36,054 bases of DNA, from NCBI GenBank assembly GCA_037133215.1, contig JBAXOM010000004.1, positions 1 to 36,054 on the forward strand, written 5' to 3'. Under the pieces are notes generated by a model, which was not told where the DNA came from, ran no database searches, and was given only the letters and a program-made list of their open reading frames with translations. Each line of letters opens with the position of its first letter. Positions within the stretch are counted from its first letter, which is position 1. A program made the translations under genes and the position numbers. Below, one piece after another: positions 15,346 to 24,473 of this stretch. The DNA comes from F1-60-MAGs149 sp037133215 (GTDB lineage: Bacteria > Actinomycetota > Thermoleophilia > Gaiellales > F1-60-MAGs149).

Positions 15346-17615
15346 GTACACCGTCTGTTGACGAACCGACGATTGTTCAACCGCCGCCACCGGAGCGTCC
15401 GCCGGTAACTGCCGAGGGTTTTGACCGGGACCATATCGCCCGCCGTGTGGTGATCCTCAGTGGCATCGCGATCGCAATCGTGGTGATTCTGATCCTGAGG
15501 TTGTGGTCTTTGCAGGTCTTGGACGTTCAGTCCTATCGGGCCCAGGCCATCTCAAACGGTCTGCGGAGCATTGATGTGCCGGCAGCGCGTGGTCAGATTC
15601 TTGATGCGCAAGGCAAGGTCTTGGTCGGCAGCCGCCCGTCGAATTCGGTCGCCATCGATCCCTCCCGATTTCCCGATCTCTTGACTCTCTGTGGTCGCGA
15701 TGTAGCCGGTCCTGTCGATGGCCGAACAGCGAACGATCGGGCGCTCGGGATTTCTGCTGCTCTGACAACGGCACAGGGGTTGCCAAAGCAGCAACGAGTT
15801 ACACGGATCAAGGAGATTCAGAAGCAAATTACTGGCACCGCGCAGGTTCGGGCGTGGGCCGGATGTTCGAAGAAATATCCTCAACTTGGTCAGCTAGCAC
15901 GCGTGGCCGGAATTTCGGTCGCCACGATGGAGGATTCGATTCACGCAGCTGCGATTCGGGCCCCGTTCGACTCGATTGTGCTGGCTCGGGACGTCAATCG
16001 CGACGTGCTCTTCTACCTCAAGGAGCGAGCCGCACAGTATCCGGGTGTACGGATCGTCGAGGGTACGGCACGTGCCTATCGCACGTCACATGCTGCGCAC
16101 GGTCTGACCTATCCGCTGGCACCGCACCTCTGGGGAGAACTCGCTGAGGTCTCGGCGCAGCAGCTAAAAGATCAGGTCACGTACCGCAACGCGCAACCAG
16201 GAGATCTCGTGGGTCAGCGTGGAGTTGAGCGCTACTTCGATCGGTATCTGCGTGGCACGAATGGCTCGCTCCAGCGTCAGGTCAACGCATTCGGCGATCC
16301 GGTCGGCCCGATTGTCCGTTCGCAGGCTGCAAAGCCAGGCGACAACATCCGTCTGACGATCGATTACGGCATCCAGTCCGCAGCCGAGGCCGCGCTGCGC
16401 GAAGCGATTGCGTACGCCAAGGCCCACGGGCACCCAGCAGCAGAAGGTGGCGCGATCATCGCCATGGATCCGCGCACCGGTGCGATTCGGGCGATGGCGT
16501 CAAATCCGGGTTTCGACCCGGCTACGTTGGCCGGGCCAAACGGACAGAAGTATTGGAACACGCTCGCGAGTGATACGAAGCGTTCGCCGCTTCTCGACCG
16601 AGCGATGACGGGGCTTTATCCCGCTGGCTCGACGTTTAAGCCCGTCACAGCGATTGCCGCGATCGAGGCACGCGTTGCCAAGCCCGACAGCATCATCCAG
16701 TGCACACCATCGACCACGATCGACGGACAGACCTACCGCAACTTCGAATCGGGCATCAACGAGCCGATGAATCTCGTGCAGGCGATGACGGCGTCGTGTG
16801 ACACATACTTCTACGAGCTCGGTAAGCGTCTCTACGACACCACGCCGAAGAGTGGCCAGTTCGAGCCCCAGCCCTTGTGGGCACGACGACTTGGTTTCGG
16901 TGCTTCGACGGGTATCGATATCGGAGGCGACGCGGCCGGTAGCGTGCCGGACGCCGCCTACAAGAAGCGGCGTTTCGGCGATGATCGCGTCCATAACCGT
17001 TGGACCTCAGGCGACGCCATCTTGCAGGCCATTGGTCAAGGCGACCTCCAGGTGACGCCGCTTCAGATTGCGCGCCTCTATGCGCTGATTGCCAACGGGG
17101 GCACGCTGGTTCAGCCACACGTGGGAGCGGCTGTCTACGGGCAGGACGGCACGATGCGCGAGAAGCTTACGACCCCGCCGGGTCAAAAAGTGGCAATCGA
17201 TCCGTATGCACTCGCAACGATTCGCAAGGGACTCGAAGGCGTCACCCAAGACCCGAACGGGACCGCCTATTCCGCGTTCCAGGGCTTTCCAATCCCGGTG
17301 GCAGGTAAGACGGGAACAGCCGAGAAGCTCGGCAAGCGCGACTTTGCCTGGTTCGCTGGCTACGCGCCTGCGAATAATCCGACCCTCGTCGTCGTCTGCG
17401 TGATTGAGCAGGGTGGTTTCGGCGGCGTGACGGCAGCGCCGGCAGTGCGACAGGTGCTGGCTAAGGCCTTCGGTGTTCAAGAGGCAACCATTGGGCAGAT
17501 TTCGAGCGCCGAAAAGGCGGGCGTCTACCTCGGACCCGCCTTGGGCACGGATCCAGCCCAGCAGTTACAGCAACAAAGCGGCTCGACGCCTGCGCCGACA
17601 GGGACAACCGGATGA
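15342..17615 (+). CDS. mrdA: Penicillin-binding protein 2 (elongasome transpeptidase)
   Basis: This encodes 757 residues: a Pro-rich cytoplasmic N-terminus, one membrane anchor (about 34-55), the class B dimerisation domain and a transpeptidase domain. The three active-site motifs are STFK (Ser430, Lys433), SCD (485-487, as usual for PBP2) and KTG (656-658). It crosslinks peptidoglycan during side-wall growth with RodA, whose gene follows with a 4-base overlap. A Gln-rich, Pro/Thr-rich tail (about 735-757) follows the catalytic domain. It is somewhat longer than E. coli PBP2 because of a larger N-terminal pedestal region. Confidence 0.95.
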   Translation: MSTPSVDEPTIVQPPPPERPPVTAEGFDRDHIARRVVILSGIAIAIVVILILRLWSLQVLDVQSYRAQAISNGLRSIDVPAARGQILDAQGKVLVGSRPSNSVAIDPSRFPDLLTLCGRDVAGPVDGRTANDRALGISAALTTAQGLPKQQRVTRIKEIQKQITGTAQVRAWAGCSKKYPQLGQLARVAGISVATMEDSIHAAAIRAPFDSIVLARDVNRDVLFYLKERAAQYPGVRIVEGTARAYRTSHAAHGLTYPLAPHLWGELAEVSAQQLKDQVTYRNAQPGDLVGQRGVERYFDRYLRGTNGSLQRQVNAFGDPVGPIVRSQAAKPGDNIRLTIDYGIQSAAEAALREAIAYAKAHGHPAAEGGAIIAMDPRTGAIRAMASNPGFDPATLAGPNGQKYWNTLASDTKRSPLLDRAMTGLYPAGSTFKPVTAIAAIEARVAKPDSIIQCTPSTTIDGQTYRNFESGINEPMNLVQAMTASCDTYFYELGKRLYDTTPKSGQFEPQPLWARRLGFGASTGIDIGGDAAGSVPDAAYKKRRFGDDRVHNRWTSGDAILQAIGQGDLQVTPLQIARLYALIANGGTLVQPHVGAAVYGQDGTMREKLTTPPGQKVAIDPYALATIRKGLEGVTQDPNGTAYSAFQGFPIPVAGKTGTAEKLGKRDFAWFAGYAPANNPTLVVVCVIEQGGFGGVTAAPAVRQVLAKAFGVQEATIGQISSAEKAGVYLGPALGTDPAQQLQQQSGSTPAPTGTTG

Positions 17616-18805
17616 CCATCACCTCGCTTCTACGACGCGTTGACTGGATCCTGATCGCCGCTGTCGTCCTCCTACTTGCGATCGGTGAGCGCGCCGTCAA
17701 GGCAGCCACCGTCAACGATCTCCTCGGCGACCCGACCTTCTTTGACCGGCGAGACATCATCTATATCGTCGCTGGGCTCGGCTTTGCAGCCGTCGCCATG
17801 CTCGTGGATCCGCGAATCTATCGCCGGTTGTTCTGGTTTATCTACGGCACGACGATTGGCCTATTGATCATCGTGCTCGGCTTCTCGGCTGCGCGTGGCT
17901 CGCAGCGCTGGATTCCACTGCCGTTCTTCACCCTGCAACCGTCCGAGCTTGGGAAGGTGACGATGATCGTCTGTCTCTCGATCATCGTCGCTGACTGTGT
18001 CCGACGAGACATTCGTGGTTGGGGGATGGCGACGCGGGCAGCGCTTTTGATGTTGCCACCATTCGCACTCGTCTTTGTGCAGCCCGACCTCGGCACGTCG
18101 ATCGTCTACATCGCGATTACGTTGACGGTGCTCGTCGTCGCGGGTCTGCCTGGTCGCAGTGTCGCCCTGATTGGTGGCGTCGTCTCGGCGTTGGTGATTC
18201 TCGTGCTCGGCATTATGCCCTCGATCGGCCTGCCGCTTCTGCGTCCTTACCAGTCCGAGCGCATCACCGCGTTCTTGGACCCGCAGGGCGGAAGCCCCGC
18301 TGCCTATCAGGCGCAACAGGCCAAGATCGCGATCGGCTCCGGTGGTCTGGCTGGGCGCGGCCAAGGTATTAGCCAGACAGCCGGTAGCTTCTTGCCAGAG
18401 CATCACACGGACTTTGTGTTCGCTGTGGTCGGTGAGAACCGGGGCTTTATTGGCTCGGCAATCGTGTTGTTGCTGTACCTGTTGGTGTTCTGGCGCGTGG
18501 GGCGGATGATTCCGCGGGCGCGCAACCTCGAGGAGGCCTTCATCGCGGCTGGCGTCTTTGGTCTGCTTCTCACCCAGGTAGGCGTCAATATCGGGATGAA
18601 CCTCGGTATCGCCCCGACAACAGGTATTCCGTTGCCGTTCATGACGTATGGCGGATCAAACACGATTACGAACTTAACCGCTGTCGGGCTGGCCCTTGCG
18701 GTGGGCGCGCGCATTGTGCGAGAAAAAGCGGCGGCACCTGGCTGGCAGGAACGTCCGCGGAGTCGGATCGTCGATCCGCTGGAAGCACCGAGCGACGCTG
18801 TCTGA
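17612..18805 (+). CDS. rodA: RodA, SEDS peptidoglycan glycosyltransferase
   Basis: This encodes 397 residues with about ten membrane segments of the SEDS family (FtsW/RodA/SpoVE), which polymerises glycan strands from lipid II. Family motifs include LQPSELGK, VQPDLGTS, the loop with LPEHHTDFVFAVVGENRG, and GIPLPFMTYGGS near the C-terminus. Location directly after pbp2 with an ATGA overlap makes RodA more likely than FtsW. The operon ends here, since a fresh -10 follows 22 bases later. Confidence 0.95.
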   Translation: MTITSLLRRVDWILIAAVVLLLAIGERAVKAATVNDLLGDPTFFDRRDIIYIVAGLGFAAVAMLVDPRIYRRLFWFIYGTTIGLLIIVLGFSAARGSQRWIPLPFFTLQPSELGKVTMIVCLSIIVADCVRRDIRGWGMATRAALLMLPPFALVFVQPDLGTSIVYIAITLTVLVVAGLPGRSVALIGGVVSALVILVLGIMPSIGLPLLRPYQSERITAFLDPQGGSPAAYQAQQAKIAIGSGGLAGRGQGISQTAGSFLPEHHTDFVFAVVGENRGFIGSAIVLLLYLLVFWRVGRMIPRARNLEEAFIAAGVFGLLLTQVGVNIGMNLGIAPTTGIPLPFMTYGGSNTITNLTAVGLALAVGARIVREKAAAPGWQERPRSRIVDPLEAPSDAV

Positions 18806-18827
18806 CGAGCATCTGGCGGCGCCCCGC

Positions 18828-18833
18828 TAGACT
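18828..18833 (+). promoter_or_regulatory. -10 box, leaderless start
   Basis: TAGACT is followed by exactly 6 bases and the GTG at 18840. The TAG of this box is also an in-frame stop for the reading frame that follows, showing that the ORF cannot extend upstream. Confidence 0.5.
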
Positions 18834-18839
18834 CACGGG

Positions 18840-19298
18840 GTGGTTCAGCCCGTTCCCCAACAGCAGATGCGCGTCGAGCAGGACTACCTGCGGCGTCAGC
18901 TCAACGGGCGAGAACTAACGTTGTCTCGGCACGATCTTCGCACCAGCACGCTCGAAGGTGCGATCGGCCGGGTAGATCCAATCACGGGGGACGTGCTCGA
19001 GGCCGCGTGGCGTGCAGGTGCACGCTTCGACGCCTGGACGGAGCACCACCGCGAGGACGCGTACAGGACGGCGTTGAGCGCTGCCGGACGCGACCTTGAG
19101 GTGGAGGCGACGAAAGAGCGCGACCCTCTCGACCCGCTGGCGTGCGATCACGTGCGCAGCGGTGTGACCAAGGAGTTCCTGCTGGATGAGTGGTGGCAGC
19201 GTCGCGCCGAACGGCCGACCGGGGATCGCCGAGGGGATAGCTGGTGCAATTACAGCGCCCATTTCGGCCCCGTTCGGAACCGGTTGGTGGCGGCCTAG
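18840..19298 (+). CDS. Orphan C-terminal domain of TIGR03960-type radical SAM protein
   Basis: This encodes 152 residues that resemble only the last part of the B12-binding/radical SAM proteins of TIGR03960. Recognisable pieces are LTLSRHDLRTSTLEGAI, EAAWRAGARFDAWTEH and CDHVRSGVTKEFLLDEW. The N-terminal cobalamin domain and the radical SAM core with its CxxxCxxC are absent, and an in-frame stop lies 12 bases upstream. The cysteine-rich end of the full protein is reduced to a single Cys. In Streptomyces a full-length gene occupies this place between rodA and the DUF2344 gene. It may be a decayed remnant or a retained separate domain; its own leaderless promoter favours expression. Confidence 0.7.
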   Translation: MVQPVPQQQMRVEQDYLRRQLNGRELTLSRHDLRTSTLEGAIGRVDPITGDVLEAAWRAGARFDAWTEHHREDAYRTALSAAGRDLEVEATKERDPLDPLACDHVRSGVTKEFLLDEWWQRRAERPTGDRRGDSWCNYSAHFGPVRNRLVAA

Positions 19299-19323
19299 TG
19301 CCACGCATCCTTCAGTGCATGCC

Positions 19324-19977
19324 GTGAGGATCGAGCTTCGCCTCGCCATCCGGGACCGTGCGCGGTACCTCAGCCAGCTCGAGCTGGTTGGACTTCTGCT
19401 GGCCGCGTTGCGGCGAGCGGGGTATCAGGTAGCGCTCGCAAACGGCATGCGACCCCGACCTGCCATCAGCCTCGCGCGGACGCGCGCTGCTGGTGTTTCG
19501 TCGGAGGATGAGCGCTGCACGGTCGAGCTCGTGGGTGACAGCCACGACCTCGACGACCTCGTCGTGCGACTCGCCGCGAACGTTCCGCGTGGAGTCGTCC
19601 CGCTCGAAGCCTGTCTCGCCGGTCCTACGACCGCCGTCACGGGTGCGACCTACCGCATCGTGTTCGATGCACCGGGCGAAGCACTTGCCCAGGCCGTTGC
19701 CGCCTATCGTGCGGCCTCGGAGGTACCGATACCGCGGCGCAGCTCCACGCAGCACCGCGCTGTTGATGTTCGCCGCTACGCACCCGAGCTCCAGCTCGAT
19801 GGCGACGCGATGATCGTTCAGATCGCCATCGATGACGATGGCTCTGCCAAGCCCAGTGAGGTTGTGTGCGCGCTTGCGAGCTGCGCGCCCGACCCATTCG
19901 TTGTGGCTGGCATCACCCGACTAGCGGTCCACGCCGCGCCGAATTCGGTGCGAGTGGGGGCCACGGAGACCACATGA
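19324..19977 (+). CDS. TIGR03936/DUF2344 family protein
   Basis: This encodes about 217 residues. The opening RIELRLAIRDRARYLSQLEL and the following LRRAGYQVALANGMRPRPAIS match the start of the DUF2344 family (usually a lone domain or fused to a radical SAM protein), which adjoins RNase E/G in many actinobacteria and clostridia. Its biochemical role is not established; partnership with the radical SAM protein suggests RNA modification. GTG 19324 is chosen because it gives the family's usual first residues; GTG 19315 is possible. It overlaps rng by ATGA. The remainder of the protein is less conserved. Confidence 0.75.
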   Translation: MRIELRLAIRDRARYLSQLELVGLLLAALRRAGYQVALANGMRPRPAISLARTRAAGVSSEDERCTVELVGDSHDLDDLVVRLAANVPRGVVPLEACLAGPTTAVTGATYRIVFDAPGEALAQAVAAYRAASEVPIPRRSSTQHRAVDVRRYAPELQLDGDAMIVQIAIDDDGSAKPSEVVCALASCAPDPFVVAGITRLAVHAAPNSVRVGATETT

Positions 19978-22448
19978 AGAAGATCTTAATTTCTGCCGAT
20001 GCGTACGAGACAAAGGCAGCCCTGATCGAAGACGACCGTGTCGTCGAGACGTACATCGAGCGTGACGAGCGCCGATCCCTGCTCGGCAACATTTACCTCG
20101 CCAAGGTGGACACCGTGCTGCCTGGTATGGAGGCGGCCTTCGTCGATGCCGGCATGGACAAGAACGCGTTCTTGCACGTTGCCGAGATCCGCATTGACGG
20201 ACTCGACCAGCGTGCGCGTCGTTCTAAGCGGATCCAGGACCTCGTCAAGGGTGGCCAGTCGCTGCTCGTACAGGTGACGAAGGACCCGATGAAAACGAAG
20301 GGTGCTCGCGTCACGATGGACGTGTCGTTGGCGGGCCGGTTCCTGGTCTACGTGCCGGACGGCGAGGGCGGCGGCGTCTCGAAGCGCCTTCCCGACGGTG
20401 AGCGCGATCGTCTGCGCGACCTCGTCAAGCAGCTGACACCGCGTCTCGGTGGCGGTCTGATCGTGCGCACGGCCGCGCGTGGAGCAGAACTCATCGAGTT
20501 GGAGCGCGACCTCGCGCTGCTCGAAGATCAGTGGGAGGCTGTGATCGAGCGCTGCAAGACCGCGGTAGCGCCGTCGTCAATCCACACGGAAGTCGATATT
20601 GCTCTGAGCCTCGTGCGTGACGATTTTCGCCAGGATGTCGACGAGTTGATCGTCGACGATGAGGCGACCTACGATCGCATCGTCTCGTACGTGCAGGAGC
20701 GCAGCCCCGAGCTCGTTACGCGCGTTCACCGCCACACAGCGCAGACCGAATTGCTGCGGCGCTATGGCGTCGACGAGGCGATCGAAAGCACGCTCAAGCG
20801 TCGCGTCGATCTTCCGTCGGGTGGCTACCTCTTGTTCGATTACGCAGAGGCCTTCACGATCGTCGACGTCAACACCGGCCGCTTTGTCGGCAAGGGACGA
20901 CTCGAAGACACGATCGTGCACAACAACCTCGAGGCGGCCCGAGAGGTCGTTCGCCAGCTGCGGCTGCGCGATCTTGGCGGCATCATCGTGATCGACTTCG
21001 TCGACATGGAGTCGAAGACCAACCGCGACGCAGTCATCACGGCACTCAAGGAAGAGCTCGCCAAGGATCGCTCGAAGGTCTACCTCGTCTCGATCAGCCC
21101 TTTGGGTCTCGTCGAGATGACACGCCAGAACGTGACCGACGGCGTGCGCGAGATTATGACGAGCGAGTGCGCCACCTGTGCGGGTGAGGGTCGCGTCCTC
21201 AGTGACGAGACGCTTGCTCTCGATAATCTGCGCCAAATGCGCCGCCACGCGGTGCAGTCGGCCTCTGAGGCCTTCCTGATCGAGGTTGATCCTTCGGTCG
21301 CTGCTCGGATGATTGGTCCCGGTGGCACGCGGCTCGAGGAGCTGGAGAAGGCAACGGGTAAGCACTTCTCGATCGTGGCCACCGATGGCGTGCCGCGCGA
21401 GCGCTGTTCGTTCCTGAAGGAGGGCACCGTCTCCGAGGTGCTTGAGGATGCGATTCCCGTCGAGGCAGGACAGGAGCTCGAGGTTTCGCTTTCCGAGCCG
21501 CACATGTACCAGGCCGCCGATGCGGTTGCCGTGCTCGAGGGTGGCTATCGCGTGGTCGTTGCCGGCGCCGGTCCGTACCTCGGCGAGACGCAGCGGATCA
21601 AGATCGAACGGATTGGTCGACTCGAGGCGCACGCTGTGCTGCTCGACGCGAAGCCAATCACCGAGGAAGAGATGATCAAGATGGTTGATCCTCGCAGCGA
21701 CGTGCATGAGCCGCCGCGCCTCGTCGGTGAGCGCATCGACCTTGAGGGCAAGAAGCGCAAGGGCAAGCGCAGTCGCACACCGTCGGCCACGATCGACACC
21801 CCCACGGGTGACATGACGGCGTCCGTCGGCGAAGAGACCGAGCCGCTTGATCTGCCGGAAGAGCCCGAAGTGGTCGTGGTCGAGGGCGAAGAGTCTGAGG
21901 CGACACCGAAGCGTCGTCGCAGCCGGAGTACGGCTACGACGGACTCGTCGGTCGATGGTGACGACGAGAACGACGAAGACGATGAAGATGACGAGGACGA
22001 AGATGGCGAGGAGGCAACCGCAGAAGGCGGTGCTCCTAAGAAGCGTCGTCGTCGTGGTCGTCGCGGAGGACGCGGTCGTTCCACGGGTGGGTCCGGTGCA
22101 GCGAATGCACCAGGCGACGCGCCGGCAGCGGATGGCGAAGAGCCAGCCCCACGCGCTGCTCAGCCCGCTCGTGAGGGCGCAGCTGATGGTGCCGATGGTG
22201 ATGGCCCCGCACGACCGAAACGGCGTCGCAGCCGCGGTGGTCGTGGTCGCTCGCGGAGTGGGAGTGGTGCCGGCGCAGCCAGTGGCAACGGCGAAGGTGG
22301 TGGGCAGGAGTCGCGAAGTCAGAATTCGCGCCCGAAGTCCGCTTCGGCCGCTCCAGCAGCCAAAACAGAGGCACCCGCAGCAGCCAAGCCGGCTGCTCCA
22401 GCCAAGCCAAAGCGCGGTCTTTTGGGCCGTCTCCTCGGCAAAGACTGA
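19974..22448 (+). CDS. rng: Ribonuclease E/G with long disordered tail
   Basis: This encodes 824 residues. Order of parts: S1 RNA-binding domain (about 35-120), catalytic core with Asp298 and Asp341 (same 43-residue spacing as Asp303/Asp346 of E. coli RNase E), and the zinc link Cys399/Cys402 (CATCAGEG). A KH-like segment MIGPGGTRLEELEKATGKHF begins at 446, followed by a TRAM-like domain (about 488-560). From about 570 the protein is low complexity: an acidic run around 659-680, Arg/Gly-rich blocks (KKRRRRGRRGGRGR) and an Ala/Pro/Lys end closing with LLGRLLGKD. It processes rRNA and mRNA and may scaffold an RNA degradosome. ATG 19974 has GGAG upstream. Confidence 0.95.
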   Translation: MKKILISADAYETKAALIEDDRVVETYIERDERRSLLGNIYLAKVDTVLPGMEAAFVDAGMDKNAFLHVAEIRIDGLDQRARRSKRIQDLVKGGQSLLVQVTKDPMKTKGARVTMDVSLAGRFLVYVPDGEGGGVSKRLPDGERDRLRDLVKQLTPRLGGGLIVRTAARGAELIELERDLALLEDQWEAVIERCKTAVAPSSIHTEVDIALSLVRDDFRQDVDELIVDDEATYDRIVSYVQERSPELVTRVHRHTAQTELLRRYGVDEAIESTLKRRVDLPSGGYLLFDYAEAFTIVDVNTGRFVGKGRLEDTIVHNNLEAAREVVRQLRLRDLGGIIVIDFVDMESKTNRDAVITALKEELAKDRSKVYLVSISPLGLVEMTRQNVTDGVREIMTSECATCAGEGRVLSDETLALDNLRQMRRHAVQSASEAFLIEVDPSVAARMIGPGGTRLEELEKATGKHFSIVATDGVPRERCSFLKEGTVSEVLEDAIPVEAGQELEVSLSEPHMYQAADAVAVLEGGYRVVVAGAGPYLGETQRIKIERIGRLEAHAVLLDAKPITEEEMIKMVDPRSDVHEPPRLVGERIDLEGKKRKGKRSRTPSATIDTPTGDMTASVGEETEPLDLPEEPEVVVVEGEESEATPKRRRSRSTATTDSSVDGDDENDEDDEDDEDEDGEEATAEGGAPKKRRRRGRRGGRGRSTGGSGAANAPGDAPAADGEEPAPRAAQPAREGAADGADGDGPARPKRRRSRGGRGRSRSGSGAGAASGNGEGGGQESRSQNSRPKSASAAPAAKTEAPAAAKPAAPAKPKRGLLGRLLGKD

Positions 22449-22544
22449 CAGTAAACAGCAGAGAGGCGGAGCCTTGCGCTTCGCTTCTCTGTTATGTTCC
22501 CGCCCGTTGTCGCCGGTGGCGACCCACACGAAAGTCTCGCATCG
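22449..22544 (+). promoter_or_regulatory. Leader and possible promoter of rplU-rpmA
   Basis: This 96-base gap holds an imperfect hairpin (AACAG...AGAG against CTTCTCTGTT, about 22453-22493) and a TATGTT at 22493-22498 that could be a -10, leaving a leader of about 40 bases before L21. The hairpin could slow readthrough from rng. Evidence is weak. Confidence 0.3.
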
Positions 22545-22880
22545 ATGTTTGCTGTAATCGCCCTCGGAGGAAAGCAATACCGCGTCACCAAGGGTGAGCG
22601 GATTGTTGTGGATCGCGTGGCGCTGGACGAGGGTGCAACCCTCAAGCCGCCTGTGGTTCTGGCATCGGATGGTAAGCAGACACTTGCAACGGAATCCGAG
22701 CTCAAGCCTGTGACCGTCTCCGTGCGCGTCAAGGAACACAAGCTCGGCCCGAAGATCAATATCCGCACGTATCGCTCGAAGAAGAGCAGTGCCCGTCGTA
22801 TGGGTTACCGCTCGAAGCAGACCGTCGTTGAGGTAGAGACGATCGCCTTCGGCAAGAAGGGAACTGAAGATGGCGCATAA
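22545..22880 (+). CDS. rplU: 50S ribosomal protein L21
   Basis: This encodes 111 residues beginning FAVIALGGKQYRVTKGE, the standard L21 start, with the conserved KKSSARRMGYRSKQT near the end. L21 binds 23S rRNA. ATG 22545 is chosen to match the family start; the frame is open 17 codons upstream, but that part is not L21-like. Its end overlaps rpmA by 11 bases, as expected for a translationally coupled pair. The C-terminus (GKKGTEDGA) is a few residues longer than the usual family end. Confidence 0.97.
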   Translation: MFAVIALGGKQYRVTKGERIVVDRVALDEGATLKPPVVLASDGKQTLATESELKPVTVSVRVKEHKLGPKINIRTYRSKKSSARRMGYRSKQTVVEVETIAFGKKGTEDGA

Positions 22881-23127
22881 AAAAGGACTCGGCTCCTCGA
22901 AGAACGGCCGCGACTCTAATTCCCAGCGACTTGGTGTCAAGGTCTTCGCAGGCCAGGCAATCCGCGCAGGCGGAATCATCGTTCGTCAGCGTGGCACCCG
23001 CTTTAACCCGGGCGCAGGCACTGGCATCGGCGTCGACCACACGATCTTCGCCACGTGCGATGGTGTCGTGGACTTTGGTCAGCGTCGCGGCAAGCGCATC
23101 ATCTCGGTCGCACCGGCCGAGGGGTAG
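22870..23127 (+). CDS. rpmA: 50S ribosomal protein L27
   Basis: This encodes 85 residues beginning MAHKKGLGSSKNGRDSNSQ, the standard L27 tail that reaches the peptidyl transferase centre; there is no cleavable N-terminal extension of the Firmicutes type. IIVRQRGTRFNPG follows, as in the family. It overlaps rplU and precedes obgE by 17 bases, the usual order. Confidence 0.98.
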   Translation: MAHKKGLGSSKNGRDSNSQRLGVKVFAGQAIRAGGIIVRQRGTRFNPGAGTGIGVDHTIFATCDGVVDFGQRRGKRIISVAPAEG

Positions 23128-23144
23128 TCGGCAGGGCGTAGCCC

Positions 23145-24473
23145 GTGTTCTCCGACCGGGCGACGATCTACGCCGCGGCGGGCCGAGGCGGCGATGGAGC
23201 TGTCGCGTTTCGACGCGAGAAGTTCGTGCCGCGCGGCGGTCCGTCGGGTGGCGATGGCGGCGATGGCGGCAGCGTCATTCTCGTTGCCGATCCGTCGCTC
23301 CGCGATCTCACCAACGTCCGCAACAACCCGCACCTGAAGGCCGAGGACGGCCATAGTGGCGAGGGTTCTAACCGCACGGGTTCCATGGGTCTCGACACGA
23401 TTATTCCTGTTCCCGTTGGTACGCAGGTGTTGGACGACGACGAGGTCGTGATTGTCGATCTCGCGGCGCCAGGAGCCTCCGCCACGATTGCCCATGGTGG
23501 TCATGGTGGCTCGGGCAACCGCCGCTTTCGCACTTCGGTGCGCCAGGCACCGCGCACGGCAGAGTTTGGCGGGCTCGGCGACGACTACACGCTCGTCCTG
23601 CAACTCAAGCTGCTGGCCGATGCCGCCCTGCTCGGCTTTCCGAATATCGGCAAGTCATCGCTGCTGCGCCGCATCTCGAACGCGAAGCCGAAGGTTGCGG
23701 ACTACCCCTTCACGACAATCGAGCCAGTGCTGGGCATTGTCGACCTCGCAGTCGATCGTCAGATCACCGTCATGGACGTGCCTGGGCTGCTCGAAGGGGC
23801 CGCCGAGGGGCACGGGCTTGGACTCGACTTCCTGGCGCATCTCGAGCGCGCCAAGCTGCTCCTGCACGTCGTGGATGCAGGGCTGCCCGTCGAGGAGTCG
23901 ATCGAGGCGTTCGTGGCGATCCATCGCGAGCTCGAGCTGTATCAGGAAGACCTCTCGACGCGCCCACGCCTCGTGGTGCTCAACCGCATCGACCTCAGTG
24001 GCGAGGCGGATCGTGATGTGCTCGTCGGCGAACTAGCGGATGCTCTGGATGCGCTCGGCGACATCTCGGCGATGCGCAACGTCCTGCGCGACGAACAGAC
24101 AGGCAAGCCATGGATTGTGCCTGTCTCGTGCGTGACGGGCGAGGGCGTGCCCGAATTGATGAGCACGCTTGGGCGTGTGGTGCCCGAGCCGGAGATCACG
24201 CCCGCCGCCGAGGCCGAACTGGCCCAGTACCTCGTCTATCGTCCCGGCCGCTCTGGCAGCGCCAACGTACGTGTTCTGCGCGACGAGACGGGCGTGCGCA
24301 TCATTGGTGCCACGATCGAAGAGGACATCAAGCGGATGGACGATGAGGCCGCGACGCAGGCTGTGGCGCACTACGTCGAAACGCGACGGCTTACGCCACT
24401 GTTGGTTCGTGCCGGAGGCAAGAACGGCATCATCGTCAAGATCGGTGATCGCGAGGTTCCGTATCGTGCCTAG
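23145..24473 (+). CDS. obgE: GTPase Obg
   Basis: This encodes 442 residues of the Obg ribosome-assembly GTPase: the glycine-rich Obg fold (1-157, GRGGDGAVAFRREK), the G domain with the P-loop GFPNIGKSS (164-172), switch II DVPGLLEGA, and a C-terminal OCT domain ending GKNGIIVKIGDREV. The guanine-specificity motif reads NRID (280-283) instead of NKxD, a Lys-to-Arg change at Arg281. Start GTG 23145 gives the normal family start FSDRATIYAAAG. It overlaps nadD by 8 bases. It acts in late 50S assembly. Confidence 0.96.
   Translation: MFSDRATIYAAAGRGGDGAVAFRREKFVPRGGPSGGDGGDGGSVILVADPSLRDLTNVRNNPHLKAEDGHSGEGSNRTGSMGLDTIIPVPVGTQVLDDDEVVIVDLAAPGASATIAHGGHGGSGNRRFRTSVRQAPRTAEFGGLGDDYTLVLQLKLLADAALLGFPNIGKSSLLRRISNAKPKVADYPFTTIEPVLGIVDLAVDRQITVMDVPGLLEGAAEGHGLGLDFLAHLERAKLLLHVVDAGLPVEESIEAFVAIHRELELYQEDLSTRPRLVVLNRIDLSGEADRDVLVGELADALDALGDISAMRNVLRDEQTGKPWIVPVSCVTGEGVPELMSTLGRVVPEPEITPAAEAELAQYLVYRPGRSGSANVRVLRDETGVRIIGATIEEDIKRMDDEAATQAVAHYVETRRLTPLLVRAGGKNGIIVKIGDREVPYRA

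Noticed and set aside
16794..16802. Loss of the SxN motif in PBP2 (SCD instead)
   Set aside because: Asp at the third position is usual in PBP2-type class B enzymes.
22453..22498. A classic L21 leader attenuator or riboswitch
   Set aside because: The hairpin is imperfect and lacks a T-run, so only a weak leader feature is reported.
20577..22979. An 800-codon minus-strand open frame opposite RNase E/G and L21
   Set aside because: It is a shadow of a GC-rich, codon-biased gene; the plus strand has clear catalytic motifs and the minus translation has no recognisable fold.
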